Assembly (NCBI RefSeq): GCF_900078745.1
Contig: NZ_FKII01000047.1
Coordinates: 1 to 64,000 of the forward strand
Source of the DNA: Candidatus Ichthyocystis sparus
GTDB taxonomy: Bacteria; Pseudomonadota; Gammaproteobacteria; Burkholderiales; 2013Ark19i
Reading direction: 5' to 3'
Length of the DNA stretch: 64,000 nucleotides
Both the position numbers and the translations under genes were made by a program. The notes beneath the pieces are model-generated. The model saw only the letters and a program-made list of their open reading frames with translations. It did not search any database and was not told the DNA's origin. Numbering within the stretch: position 1 is the stretch's first letter; every line of letters starts with the position of its first letter. Shown here piece by piece: positions 19,590 to 29,690 of the stretch.

Positions 19590-21914
19590 TTACGTTATTA
19601 CAATGTTAGGTACAGATCTTATGGCTAGTTTCTTAACCTTTTTCAATAAGGCTTTATACCTTCCATCAAGATCACTATTACTTAACGGTGTATGTATAAT
19701 TGACATTCTTATGCTACTAAGCCGTGAATATAAAGCATATATAGCACTAGTTGGTAAACTAGATATTATCATTAAATAACTATCTAAAGCCTCTTTACCA
19801 GCAAATAACGCAGCAGGTATATCACAATTATCAGAAGCTACTAATACGTTAACCAATTCATATTTAGGTATTAGATTAAGTAATAATCCGTAACATTTAA
19901 CTACTTCAGAAAAATTATTTTTCAGTGCTACTGATAACCCATATACCCCATCTGATCGTCTAGATATTATAATATCTAAAATAATATTATTAAAATATTC
20001 ACTCGATGTATCATTCTTAAATATCACTGTTTTTTCTAATAATTCCCTAAAAGCATCTACAGTACTATGATGTCCATTTTGCATAGCAACAAACAAACCT
20101 GGAACACCATTATCGCCACTTTTACAAATTAGTAAACTAAACACCATATCAAGCAGTACTACATCTTCTATGTAGCCTCTCATAATAAATAACCTATCTA
20201 TCAATGCTCCAAAAGCACGTACTGTATAAGCATGGCCTTCTTGAAAAGCATAAAATAGACCAGGAAGTCCGTTGTTGTTTTCACAACTCAATAATCTAAA
20301 AATCATACTTGCCATATAATTATCAGACACATATCCCTTCATAACCAATAATCTATCCATCAGTGTACCAAAAGCACGTACTGTATCAGCATGACCTCCT
20401 TGAAAAGCATAAAATAGACCAGGAAATCCGTTATCGTTTTCACAACTCAATAATCTAAAAATCATACTTGCCATGTAATTGTCAGACACATGTCCCTTCA
20501 TAAGAAGTAACCTATCTATCAACGCTCCAAAAGCAAATACTGTATCAACATGACCTCCTTGAAAAGCATAAAATAGAGAATTAATTCCTCTGTTATCTTC
20601 ACTATTCAATAACATAAAAATCATATTAGATAATATTCTGCTATCAACCACATCTTCCTTAAGTACAAATATACTATCCAAAAGATTGCCAAAAGCCAAA
20701 ACGGAATCAACTTCATTTATTAATAAAGACATAGAAAGAGCAGACAATCCATCTCTACGCTTGGCCAACAAAATATCAAAGATCAGTTCAGTAAAATTTA
20801 CTATTCTATGTCTTACATTAATCAATCTATCTATCAATAAACCAAAAACATCTATACACTTAACATATCCATATTGCATAGCCACAAACAAAGCAGGCAC
20901 ACCTTCAGATGATTCAGTTTTTATAATATCAGGCAACAAATTTACTTGCTCATCATAAGAAAGTTCTTCCAAAAAAATGTTATACGCTATTATAGCACTA
21001 GGATTATTTTCTCCCATAGCCACATGAAGCGCAGAAATACCCAAGGAGCTTTTAGCAATAAATATCTCCCTTCTAATATCAGCACTTAATGTTGAAAAAG
21101 AGCTAGATTTCACTACTCTTATAATATCTAATGGACCAATACTATTACACATCATATGATGTATCATGCACCCAGAAATTCCATCCTGGGACAGGGTTTC
21201 TAAAGTTGAAAAATCTAAATTCGACTCTCGAGTATCAGAACATTCATATATTACACATTCATTCTCTATTGATCCTGATTTAACATCTTCAAAATAATTT
21301 CTATAAGCACCTTCGGTCATAAACATTCTTAAAGCAAATCTACCTAGGTCTAGAAATTCCTCTAAATTTAGAACTTCACTACGTGATATGACATTAGTCT
21401 TGTTAGGATCAAAAAAGTGTACTACCCACCTACTTAATGATACTCCTTCTATTTCTTTGGTTTTATGCATAACCTTAAAAGACATTACATGATTGCCACT
21501 ATGTAAAATAAAAAATCGCTGCTCTCCTAAAGCCGTGGCAGACGCTATTTTATACAAAAAATTGCCAAACCTACCACAAGCTATTATGTGCCTATCACAT
21601 GAATTTTCTATTATATTTTTATGAATTTCCTTAAAATTATTAGGGACTGACATTTTTATTGACTCTTCATCTGAAAACAGTTTGCTGATTTTCATTTTTT
21701 TGTTACTTCTATAGCAATCTATGCTGTTCAAAGCAAATAGTGAAGCTAACTGAGAACAAAGAACAACTTCCCCATCAATTTCAAATTGACCATTTAAATT
21801 TAATAAATTTACAACATTTTTTTTAGATATATAGGGCAGACTCTTTTCACTAGATGGCATTATTTCCATCAAATTTGAAGATATATGAACGTGCGTGTTA
21901 TAATTGGAGTCCAT
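19590..21914 (-). CDS. I-6: shortened ShET2/EspL-like effector, 774 aa, nine repeats
   Basis: N-terminal domain complete: Cys53 (V-L-C-S-Q-L), His142 (G-N-H-V-M-S-F), Asp169. The repeat region has about nine units instead of fifteen: units equivalent to the middle of I-7 are missing in frame. Three units (residues ~440-600) are almost identical to one another at DNA level with a 159-bp period, showing recent local amplification. The C-terminus (S-V-P-N-I-V-I-T) and 3' flank are shared with I-7. ATG with leader AAAGCAAAGTGAT. Probably a functional short variant rather than a broken gene, since frame and triad are intact. Confidence 0.92.
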   Translation of the reverse strand: MDSNYNTHVHISSNLMEIMPSSEKSLPYISKKNVVNLLNLNGQFEIDGEVVLCSQLASLFALNSIDCYRSNKKMKISKLFSDEESIKMSVPNNFKEIHKNIIENSCDRHIIACGRFGNFLYKIASATALGEQRFFILHSGNHVMSFKVMHKTKEIEGVSLSRWVVHFFDPNKTNVISRSEVLNLEEFLDLGRFALRMFMTEGAYRNYFEDVKSGSIENECVIYECSDTRESNLDFSTLETLSQDGISGCMIHHMMCNSIGPLDIIRVVKSSSFSTLSADIRREIFIAKSSLGISALHVAMGENNPSAIIAYNIFLEELSYDEQVNLLPDIIKTESSEGVPALFVAMQYGYVKCIDVFGLLIDRLINVRHRIVNFTELIFDILLAKRRDGLSALSMSLLINEVDSVLAFGNLLDSIFVLKEDVVDSRILSNMIFMLLNSEDNRGINSLFYAFQGGHVDTVFAFGALIDRLLLMKGHVSDNYMASMIFRLLSCENDNGFPGLFYAFQGGHADTVRAFGTLMDRLLVMKGYVSDNYMASMIFRLLSCENNNGLPGLFYAFQEGHAYTVRAFGALIDRLFIMRGYIEDVVLLDMVFSLLICKSGDNGVPGLFVAMQNGHHSTVDAFRELLEKTVIFKNDTSSEYFNNIILDIIISRRSDGVYGLSVALKNNFSEVVKCYGLLLNLIPKYELVNVLVASDNCDIPAALFAGKEALDSYLMIISSLPTSAIYALYSRLSSIRMSIIHTPLSNSDLDGRYKALLKKVKKLAIRSVPNIVIT
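20140..20620. repeat. Tandem 159-bp repeats inside I-6
   Basis: The same coding motif (reverse-complement start CTAAAAATCATACTTGCCAT) recurs at 20296 and 20455, exactly 159 bp (53 codons) apart, with a related unit following. Each period encodes G-x-L-x-D-R-L-L-x-M-K-G through F-R-L-L-S-C-E-N to A-F-Q-x-G-H-A. Near-identity of neighbouring units indicates recent in-frame expansion by unequal recombination or slippage. Confidence 0.8.
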
Positions 21915-22067
21915 ATCACTTTGCTTTATTTTATTATTAGTGTATAAGTACTATATATTCACAGATATGGTACTACGTTAGCATCTTTAACTAAACATGC
22001 ATAGACAAAATTGTCCACTAAGGTAACTTTTATATCAAGTTAATAGCCATTGAGTAATCTACACACA

Positions 22068-22100
22068 CACAATGTGTCATTATTGGCATTTACGTTAACT
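22068..22100 (-). promoter_or_regulatory. Conserved spacer block upstream of I-6
   Basis: Copy of the block also found upstream of I-2, I-3 and I-8 (core GTCATTATTGGCATTTACGT). A GACAAAATTGTC inverted repeat lies closer to the I-6 start, at about 21996-22007. Candidate shared regulatory site; no direct evidence of function. Confidence 0.4.
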
Positions 22101-22170
22101 TTGTTTTTATAAGATTTTTGCTTTGCATATAAATAAACTCAAATCTTATTTAGATTGCTGTTGTCCAAGG

Positions 22171-22313
22171 ATATATAGAAATTGACTTTCTTATGTTATT
22201 AAGCAGTGAATATAAAACATGTATAATCCTGCTTGATACAAGTCATACATTATTTCCAGATAACCACCTACTACAGCAAATAAGGCAGCAGGAACTACAT
22301 AACTATCGAAGCT
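22171..22313 (-). pseudogene. Relic of the C-terminal end of a lost family I copy
   Basis: The minus strand reads S-F-D-S-Y-V-V-P-A-A-L-F-A then G-G-Y-L-E-I-M-Y-D-L-Y, aligning with the last repeat of intact genes (S-D-S-Y-G-I-P-A-A-L-F-A...Y-L-E-I-I-S). It then shifts frame into sequence like the terminal helix (I-R-K-S-I). It sits between I-6 and I-7, abuts the duplicated flank at 22314, and has no intact start or stop. It is a leftover of a deleted array member. Confidence 0.7.
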
Positions 22314-22430
22314 ACCATTACAAAAGGTAATTAAAGAAAAGAGAAACATTAGTTATTAATAACTTATTTATCTTTGCTATAACTCTTTTCCCATCCCAAC
22401 ACATGTTTCCATATACCTCAATATATAATT
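22314..22430. repeat. Duplicated 3' flank of I-7, copy 2
   Basis: Near-identical partner of 19471-19589. The sequence joins directly to the relic ending at 22313, which gives the breakpoint of the duplication or conversion event to within a few bases. Confidence 0.85.
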
Positions 22431-25400
22431 TCATGTTATTACAATATTCGGTACAGAGCTTATGGCTAATTTCTTAACCTTTTTCAGTAAGGCTTTATAC
22501 CTTCCATCAAGATCACTATTACTTAACGGTGTATGTACAATTGACATTCTTATGCTACTAAGACGTGAATATAAAGCATATATAACGCTAGTTGGTAAAT
22601 TAGATACTATCATTAAATAAATATCTAAAGCCTCTTCACCAGCAGATAAAGCAGCAGGTATATCACAATTATCAGAAGCTACTAATATACTAACCAATTC
22701 ATATTTAGGTATTAAATTAAGTAATAAGCCATAAGATTTAATTACTTTAGAAAAATTATTCTTCAGTGCTACTGACAACCCAGATACTCCATATGATCGT
22801 CTAGATGTTACAATATCCAAAAGCATATTATTAAAATACTCTCTCGATACATTTTCCTTAAATATCATTGTTTTTTCTAATAATTCTCTAAAAGCATCCA
22901 CAGCACTATGATGCCCATTTTGCATAGCCATAAACAAGCCTGGAATACCTTTATCGCCACTTTTACAGATCAGTAGACTAAACAGCATCTCAACCAGTAC
23001 TACATCTTCTACGCAGCCTTTCATACCAAGAAATTTATCCACCAATGAGGAAAAAGCAACTATTGCATCAGTATTACCTTCTTGCAAAGCCATAAATAAT
23101 CCGTCAACATTTTTGATAGTTCTAGCCTTCAATAATTTAAAAATCATCCTTGCAAGCCTATCGTGAGATATACGACCTTTCATTAACATTAATTTATCAA
23201 TTAGCAAACCCAAAGCAATGATAGAATCAGCTTGTCCTCTACACATGGATATAAATATAGAACTCGTATCACAAGAAGGTAGGCAATATGAAATTACGAT
23301 ATAAACAACATCAGCTAATTTATCATATGACACAGTGCCATTTAGTAATAATAAAATTTTATCTAATAATCTCGAATAAGCTTCTATAGCACTAACTCTA
23401 TTGTTATAAATTCCTACAAGTAAAGCAGATACTCCATCACTTCTTTTAGCTAATACAATATTTAAAACTATATCAGCAAAATCATAGGGAGAAATTCTAT
23501 CCCTAATTTTCATTAATTTATTTTCTATCAAACTAGCATATGCATCAACACAAGTGTCATATCCTTCTTGCATGGCTATAAACAGCGCAGGGGTACCACT
23601 ATCATTCTTAGAAACTAAGATATCTGGCAGCAAATCAATTTGCTCATCACAAGAAAGTGATTGCAAAAAACAAGCATATGCTGTCAAAGATTGTGGGTTA
23701 TTATGAAACATTAGTGTGTAGAGTGCAGGTAATCCGTTACTATCCTTGGCACAAAATATTTGTTTTCTAACTTCTTTAGGTGCATATGCTAATAACGAAT
23801 TATACGCACCAACGATATTAATATTATTCCTTGCTAATGGTAAAAATATACCAGGTACACCGTCACTTCTCTTAGCCGTTAAGATTTCTAGCATCATAGA
23901 ATTAAACATAACCTCAGGTATACCGTGTCTTAGGAGCACAAATCTGCTTACTAACTCACCAAAAGCAACTACTGTATCAATATTCATTCTTTGCAAAGAA
24001 AAAAGTAAGCCAGAAGATCCTGTGTCAAATTTAGGCATTAGCAATTTGAAAATCATATCTGCCATATCGGTATCAGGTATACCTCCTTTCATAATAAGTA
24101 ATTTATCTATCAATGTTCCAAAAGCACGTACTGTATCAGCATAACCTTCTTTAAAAGCATATAATATACCATGAGCTCCATCATTGTTTTCACAATTCAA
24201 TAATCTAAAAATCATACTTGCCATATCATTATCAGGTATATGTCCCTTCATAAAAAGTAACCTATCTATCAATGCTCCAAAAGCAAATACTGTATCGGTA
24301 TATCCTTCTCGAAAAGCATAAAACATAGAATGAGTTCCCATCCCATCTTTACAATTCAACAACATAAAAATGATATTAGATAATATTATGCTATTAATCT
24401 CCTTAAGTACAAAAATAATATCTAAAAGACCACCAAAAGCCAAAATAGAGTCATAATTATTTCTGAATAAAGCCATAGAAAGAGCAGATAATCCATCTCT
24501 ACGCTTTGCGCTCAAAACATCAAGTACTATTCCAGAAAAATCTTCTGTAGACATTCTATATCTTATATTCATTAATCTATTTATCAATAAACCAAAACTA
24601 TTAATACTTTCAGTATTATTCTCTTGCATAGCCATAAATAAAGCTGGTGCGCCTTCAGCTGATTCAGCTTTTATAATTTCAGGCAACAAGACTAATTGTT
24701 CATTATAGGAAAGTTCTTCCAAAAAATTATCATATAATATTATAGAATTAGGCTTATTCTGTTCCATTGCTGAATAAAGCGCAGTAAAATTTGAAGAACT
24801 TTTAGAAAAAAATGTTTCTCTTCTAATACTACTACTTAATGTTGAAAAAGACCTAGATTCTAGTATTCCTCTAATGTCCAATGAACTAATATTGTTAGAC
24901 ATCATATGATATATCATGCATCCAGAAATTCCATCTTGGGACAGAGTTTCTAAGGTTGAAAAATTCGAACTTGCATCTCTTACATCAGAATATTCATACA
25001 CTGCGCATTCATTTTCTACTGGAGCTAAGCCAGAAACTTCAAAATAATCCTTATAAGAAGATCTACTTATAAACATTCTTAAAGAAAATTTTCCAGAATC
25101 TAGGAATTCATCACGATCTAAAACTTCGCTACGTGATACAACATTAGTCCTATTAGGATCAAAAAAGTGTACTACCCACCTATCTAATAATACTCCTCCT
25201 ACTTCCTTAGTTTTATGCATGATCTTAAAAGACATTGCATGACTAGCACTATTTAATAAAAAAAATCTTTGCTCACCAGAAACTGTGGTAGATGTTATTT
25301 TGTGTAAAAAATTGCCAAATCTATCACAAGCTATAATCTGCCTATCACACGATTTCTTCATTAGATTTTCATGAATTTCCTTAAAGTTATTAGGAACTGC

Positions 25401-25664
25401 CACTTTTATTGAGTTCTCATCAGAAAAAAGTTCAGCAATTTTCATCTTTTTGCCACTTCTATAGCAATCTATGCTGTTCAAAGCAAATAATGAAGATAAA
25501 TGAGAACAAAGAATAACTTCCCCATCAATTTTAACTTTACCGTTTAAATTTAATAAACTTTCAACATTTTTTTTAGATACATATGGCAAACACTTTTCAC
25601 TAGATGCCATTACTTCATCAGAATGTGAAGATATATGAACATGAGTATTATAGTTAGAATCCAT
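22431..25664 (-). CDS. I-7: ShET2/EspL-like protease effector with ankyrin-like repeats, 1077 aa
   Basis: Full-length, about 15 repeats. Triad Cys53 (I-L-C-S-H-L), His142 (A-S-H-A-M-S-F), Asp169 (F-F-D-P-N-R-T-N). The last ~200 residues and the 3' flank are almost identical to I-6, whereas the middle repeats missing in I-6 are present here. ATG with leader AAAGCAAAGTTAC, one base off the usual AAAGTGAC. Upstream, an inverted-repeat element lies around 25755-25795 (CAAAATTATCTGCT...GCAATTTTTTTATA). Confidence 0.92.
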   Translation of the reverse strand: MDSNYNTHVHISSHSDEVMASSEKCLPYVSKKNVESLLNLNGKVKIDGEVILCSHLSSLFALNSIDCYRSGKKMKIAELFSDENSIKVAVPNNFKEIHENLMKKSCDRQIIACDRFGNFLHKITSTTVSGEQRFFLLNSASHAMSFKIMHKTKEVGGVLLDRWVVHFFDPNRTNVVSRSEVLDRDEFLDSGKFSLRMFISRSSYKDYFEVSGLAPVENECAVYEYSDVRDASSNFSTLETLSQDGISGCMIYHMMSNNISSLDIRGILESRSFSTLSSSIRRETFFSKSSSNFTALYSAMEQNKPNSIILYDNFLEELSYNEQLVLLPEIIKAESAEGAPALFMAMQENNTESINSFGLLINRLMNIRYRMSTEDFSGIVLDVLSAKRRDGLSALSMALFRNNYDSILAFGGLLDIIFVLKEINSIILSNIIFMLLNCKDGMGTHSMFYAFREGYTDTVFAFGALIDRLLFMKGHIPDNDMASMIFRLLNCENNDGAHGILYAFKEGYADTVRAFGTLIDKLLIMKGGIPDTDMADMIFKLLMPKFDTGSSGLLFSLQRMNIDTVVAFGELVSRFVLLRHGIPEVMFNSMMLEILTAKRSDGVPGIFLPLARNNINIVGAYNSLLAYAPKEVRKQIFCAKDSNGLPALYTLMFHNNPQSLTAYACFLQSLSCDEQIDLLPDILVSKNDSGTPALFIAMQEGYDTCVDAYASLIENKLMKIRDRISPYDFADIVLNIVLAKRSDGVSALLVGIYNNRVSAIEAYSRLLDKILLLLNGTVSYDKLADVVYIVISYCLPSCDTSSIFISMCRGQADSIIALGLLIDKLMLMKGRISHDRLARMIFKLLKARTIKNVDGLFMALQEGNTDAIVAFSSLVDKFLGMKGCVEDVVLVEMLFSLLICKSGDKGIPGLFMAMQNGHHSAVDAFRELLEKTMIFKENVSREYFNNMLLDIVTSRRSYGVSGLSVALKNNFSKVIKSYGLLLNLIPKYELVSILVASDNCDIPAALSAGEEALDIYLMIVSNLPTSVIYALYSRLSSIRMSIVHTPLSNSDLDGRYKALLKKVKKLAISSVPNIVIT

Positions 25665-25990
25665 GTAACTTTGCTTTATTATTAGTATTAATACTATAGA
25701 TTTACATGCAGTAAACCACCGCTAACATCCTTAACTAAATACTACGCACAACGCACAAACAAAATTATCTGCTAGAGCAATTTTTTTATATTAAACCAAC
25801 AACTGGTACAACTACAAGATTATAATTACACACACACATACTAACGTGCCACTAGTTGACACTTAAATCAAATTTTTTATGAGGGCATTGCATACCAAGA
25901 AATCTAAACCTGTTTTATCTTGTTTGGTAGTAATTTATACCTACCCAACTATAAACATTAGTTCAATTTTATCAAAGTCATACATAATCT

Positions 25991-28900
25991 TCAATAGTTC
26001 TGCCTGGAGGTTCTAGCAAGTTCTTCAATATCTTTCAATAAAAGCTCGTATTTCCTATCAAGATCACTATTGCTTAAAGGTGTATATCTAATTGAGATTC
26101 TTATGCTACTAAGTTGTGAATATAAATCATATATAGCCCTAGTTGGTAAGCCAGATACTATTTCGAGATAGCTAGCTAAAGCTTCTCTACCAGCAAATAA
26201 GGCAGCAGGTACGCCATAACTGTTAGAAGCTATTAATACATTAGTTAATTCATTTTGAGGTATTAATTTAAGCAATAAGCCATAGGATCTAATTACTTCG
26301 GGAAGATTATTTTTTAGTGCTACAAATAATCCAGATATCCCATCTGATCGTTTAGATATTACGGTATCCAGAAGCATACTATTAAAGAATTCACTTAATA
26401 TACAATCCTTAAAGATCATTGCTTTTTCTAATAACTTCCCAAAAGCATCTACAGCCCCATGATGTCCCTCTTGCATAGCCATAAACAAGCCTGGTATACA
26501 ATCATCACCACTTTTGCACATTAGTAAATCAAATAACATATCAGCCAGCGGAATATCTTCTATGTATCCTTTCATACTAATAAATCTATCTAACAACACT
26601 CCAAAAGCAGCTACTGAAGCAGTGTTTCCTTCTTGCAAAGCCATAAATAATCCATCAATGTTTGTACTATTTCTAGCCTTCAACAATTTAAAAATCATAT
26701 TTACAAGCTCATCGTGAGATATACAACCTCTCATTGATATTAGTTTATCAACTAATAAACTAAAAATAGCAACAGAACTAGCATGTCCTCTATGCAGAGC
26801 TGTAAACATAGGAGTTGCATCATAAGAGGGCGAGCAATGTGAAATCAAGATATAAATAATATCAGCTAATTTACGAGGTGATATAATGCCATTTAGTAAC
26901 AATAAGACTTTGTCTAATAATCCCGAATAAGCTTCTACAGCTCTAACCTTATTGTTATACATTCCCACAAGTAAAGCAGATATTCCATCATTTCTTTTAG
27001 CCAATACAATATCCAAAACTATACTGGCAAAATCATCAGGAGACATTCTGCCTCTAATCGTCATCAGTTGATTTTCAATCAAGACACCATATGCGTCAAC
27101 ACAATCTTTATACCCTTCTTGCATAGCTACAAATAGAGCATAATCACCATTATCGTTTTTAGAAATTAATAACTCTGGCAGTAGATCTATTTGCTCATCA
27201 CAAGAAAGTGACTGCAAAAAATAGTCATATGCTATCAAAGATTGTGGATTATCATTGGCCATGAGAGCATAAAGAGCGGGAAATCCATCACTATCCTTGA
27301 TACAAAATACTTCTTTTCTAACTTCTTTGGGCGCATACACTAATAGTGAACTATATGCACCAACAATATCAATATTATTCATTGCTAATGATATAAATAT
27401 TCCGGGTATATTGTCACCTCTCCTAGCCATTAATATATCTAGCATCATAGAGTTAAACATACGTTCAGGTATACTGTACCTTAGTAGCAAAAATTTGCTT
27501 ATTATCCCACCAAAAGCAATTACCGTATCAGTATGACCTTCTTGCAAAGCAAAAAATAACCCAGTAACACCAGTATCAGCTTTAGGTATTAATAACTCAA
27601 AAATCATATATGCCATATCAGTGTGGGATACATGATCTTTCATAATAAGTAATTTATCCAACAATTCAGAAAAAGCATGTACTGTATCAACATGACCATT
27701 TTGCAAAACTAAAAATAGTCCAGGAAGTGCATTATTATTTTTACAATTCAATAATCTAAAAATCATACTTGCTATATCAGCATCAGGTATATGTTCTTTC
27801 ATAACAAATAAGATATCTATTAATGTTCCAAAAGCACGTACTACACCAGAATGACCCTCTTGCAAAGCATAGAAAAGACCAGTAATTCCAATGTTATCTT
27901 TAGAATTCAACAATTCAAAAATCATATTAGATAATTTTTTACTATCAACAATATCTTTGAGTATAAAAATTTTATCCAAAAGACGGCCAAAAGCTAAAAC
28001 AGCATCGCTATTATTTCCAAGCAAAGCCGTAGAAAGAGCAGATAGTCCATCTCTACGCTTGGCCAACAAAATATCAAAAAATATTCTAGAAAAATTTTCT
28101 ATACCAATCATTAATCTTATATTAATCAATCTATCGAGCAATAAACCAAAATTATTAATACATGCAGTATATCCATTTTGCATAGCCATAAATAAAGCAG
28201 GTACACCATTAGATGATTTAGTGTGTATAATATCAGGTAATAAACTTACGTTCTCGTCATAAGAAAGTTCTTCCAAAAAACTATTATATGATCTTATAGA
28301 ATTAGGTCTATTTTGTTCCATAGCCAACTGAAGCGCGGAAATGCCTAAAGAGCTTTTAGCAAAAAAAATCTCCCTTCTAACATTAGCACTTAATGTTGAA
28401 AACGATCTAGATCTTACTATTTCTCTAATATCCAACGAACTAATATCACTAGACATCATATGGTATATCATGCACCCAGAAATATTATCTCGGGACATAG
28501 TTTCTAAAGTTGAAAAATGCAAACTTGCTTCTCTTGTATCAGAGTACTCATATACTGCACATTCACTCTCTATTGGACCCAATTGGGTATTTTCAAAATA
28601 ATCTTTATAAGAACTTTTACTTATAAACATTCTCAAAGAAAATCTGCTTGAATCCAGAAATTCTTCGCAACTTGAAACTTTGCTACGTGATAAAACATTG
28701 GTTTTATTTGGATCAAAAAAATGTACTACCCAACTATCTGTCAATGCTCCTTCTATTTTACTAGTTTTATGCGTGATCTTAAAAGACATTGCATGACTGC
28801 AACTTTGCAAGATAAAAAATCTCTGTTCCCCGGAAGTGGTGGTAGACGCTATTTCGTGCAAAAAGTTACCAAATCTATCACAAGGTATAATATGCCTAGC

Positions 28901-29218
28901 ACACGAATTTTCTATTATGCTTTTATAAATTTCTTTGAAATTATCAGGAACTGCTCTCTTCACTGAATCTTCATCTGAAAACAGTTCACTAATTTTAATT
29001 TTTTCGTTACTTCTATAACAACTAATGCTATTTAAAGTAAATATTGAAACCAAATGGGAACAATTAATAACTTCACTCCCAACTTGGACCAAGCAATTCA
29101 AATTCACCAAACTTCCAACATTTTTTTTAGATATATAAGGCGAATCCTTTCTGTCAGATGGTATTACTTCCATCGAACAAGAGGATATATGAACATTCGT
29201 ATCGTAATTAGGGTTCAT
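25991..29218 (-). CDS. I-8: ShET2/EspL-like protease effector with ankyrin-like repeats, 1075 aa
   Basis: Full-length, about 15 repeats. Triad Cys53 (I-N-C-S-H-L), His142 (C-S-H-A-M-S-F), Asp169 (F-F-D-P-N-K-T-N). ATG with the canonical leader AAAGCAAAGTGAC. The terminal helix ends L-A-R-T-S-R-Q-N-Y, similar to I-1, I-3 and I-10. Upstream spacer 29219-29690 is 472 bp and carries the conserved block at 29364-29400. Activity is inferred from family and residue conservation. Confidence 0.92.
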   Translation of the reverse strand: MNPNYDTNVHISSCSMEVIPSDRKDSPYISKKNVGSLVNLNCLVQVGSEVINCSHLVSIFTLNSISCYRSNEKIKISELFSDEDSVKRAVPDNFKEIYKSIIENSCARHIIPCDRFGNFLHEIASTTTSGEQRFFILQSCSHAMSFKITHKTSKIEGALTDSWVVHFFDPNKTNVLSRSKVSSCEEFLDSSRFSLRMFISKSSYKDYFENTQLGPIESECAVYEYSDTREASLHFSTLETMSRDNISGCMIYHMMSSDISSLDIREIVRSRSFSTLSANVRREIFFAKSSLGISALQLAMEQNRPNSIRSYNSFLEELSYDENVSLLPDIIHTKSSNGVPALFMAMQNGYTACINNFGLLLDRLINIRLMIGIENFSRIFFDILLAKRRDGLSALSTALLGNNSDAVLAFGRLLDKIFILKDIVDSKKLSNMIFELLNSKDNIGITGLFYALQEGHSGVVRAFGTLIDILFVMKEHIPDADIASMIFRLLNCKNNNALPGLFLVLQNGHVDTVHAFSELLDKLLIMKDHVSHTDMAYMIFELLIPKADTGVTGLFFALQEGHTDTVIAFGGIISKFLLLRYSIPERMFNSMMLDILMARRGDNIPGIFISLAMNNIDIVGAYSSLLVYAPKEVRKEVFCIKDSDGFPALYALMANDNPQSLIAYDYFLQSLSCDEQIDLLPELLISKNDNGDYALFVAMQEGYKDCVDAYGVLIENQLMTIRGRMSPDDFASIVLDIVLAKRNDGISALLVGMYNNKVRAVEAYSGLLDKVLLLLNGIISPRKLADIIYILISHCSPSYDATPMFTALHRGHASSVAIFSLLVDKLISMRGCISHDELVNMIFKLLKARNSTNIDGLFMALQEGNTASVAAFGVLLDRFISMKGYIEDIPLADMLFDLLMCKSGDDCIPGLFMAMQEGHHGAVDAFGKLLEKAMIFKDCILSEFFNSMLLDTVISKRSDGISGLFVALKNNLPEVIRSYGLLLKLIPQNELTNVLIASNSYGVPAALFAGREALASYLEIVSGLPTRAIYDLYSQLSSIRISIRYTPLSNSDLDRKYELLLKDIEELARTSRQNY

Positions 29219-29363
29219 GTCACTTTGCTTTGTTTTATTATTAGCATAAATCTATAACTGGCGTACCACGTTAGCATCTTTAGCACAAATCTGCATAGCA
29301 AAAACTGCTTGATAAACAATAATTATCTATATTAAGTTATCGGGCTATTAAGGCAAAATTACA

Positions 29364-29400
29364 CATGGCAATATGACATTATTGGCATCTAGATTAATTT
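29364..29400 (-). promoter_or_regulatory. Conserved spacer block upstream of I-8
   Basis: Copy of the recurrent spacer block (core ATATGACATTATTGGCATCT). It lies ~150-180 bp upstream of the I-8 ATG, close to the distance in I-2, I-3 and I-6. Candidate promoter or regulator site by recurrence. Confidence 0.4.
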
Positions 29401-29530
29401 TTATGGAAGTCTTGCATTACAAATTAAAAAACTTGAGTCTGTTATTTACATTATTTTATTTTGTTTGGCGGTAATTTATACCATCTATCAAAAATGTTTA
29501 CCATTATATACGCTCTTTAACCTAACAATT

Positions 29531-29552
29531 AAAAAAAATTATAATTTTTTTT
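29531..29552. repeat. 22-bp perfect AT palindrome between I-8 and I-9
   Basis: Eight A, TTATAA, eight T: a perfect palindrome ~140 bp beyond the 3' end of I-9. It could form a weak bidirectional hairpin, but it has no GC in the stem, so it is a poor candidate for a strong intrinsic terminator. Confidence 0.5.
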
Positions 29553-29690
29553 AGCAACAAACAACCGAATTATGTAGCAGCTTTATTACACAGTTATGAA
29601 CAAACCAATAGTACCTTCATATTCATAATTTTACAGATTAGTAAATTTAATGCCTCAAACAACACAAATTAATTATCTGATACTCAACTT

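Noticed and set aside
29531..29552. AT palindrome as an intrinsic terminator
   Set aside because: No GC in the stem and ~140 bp from the nearest gene end; too weak to call a terminator.
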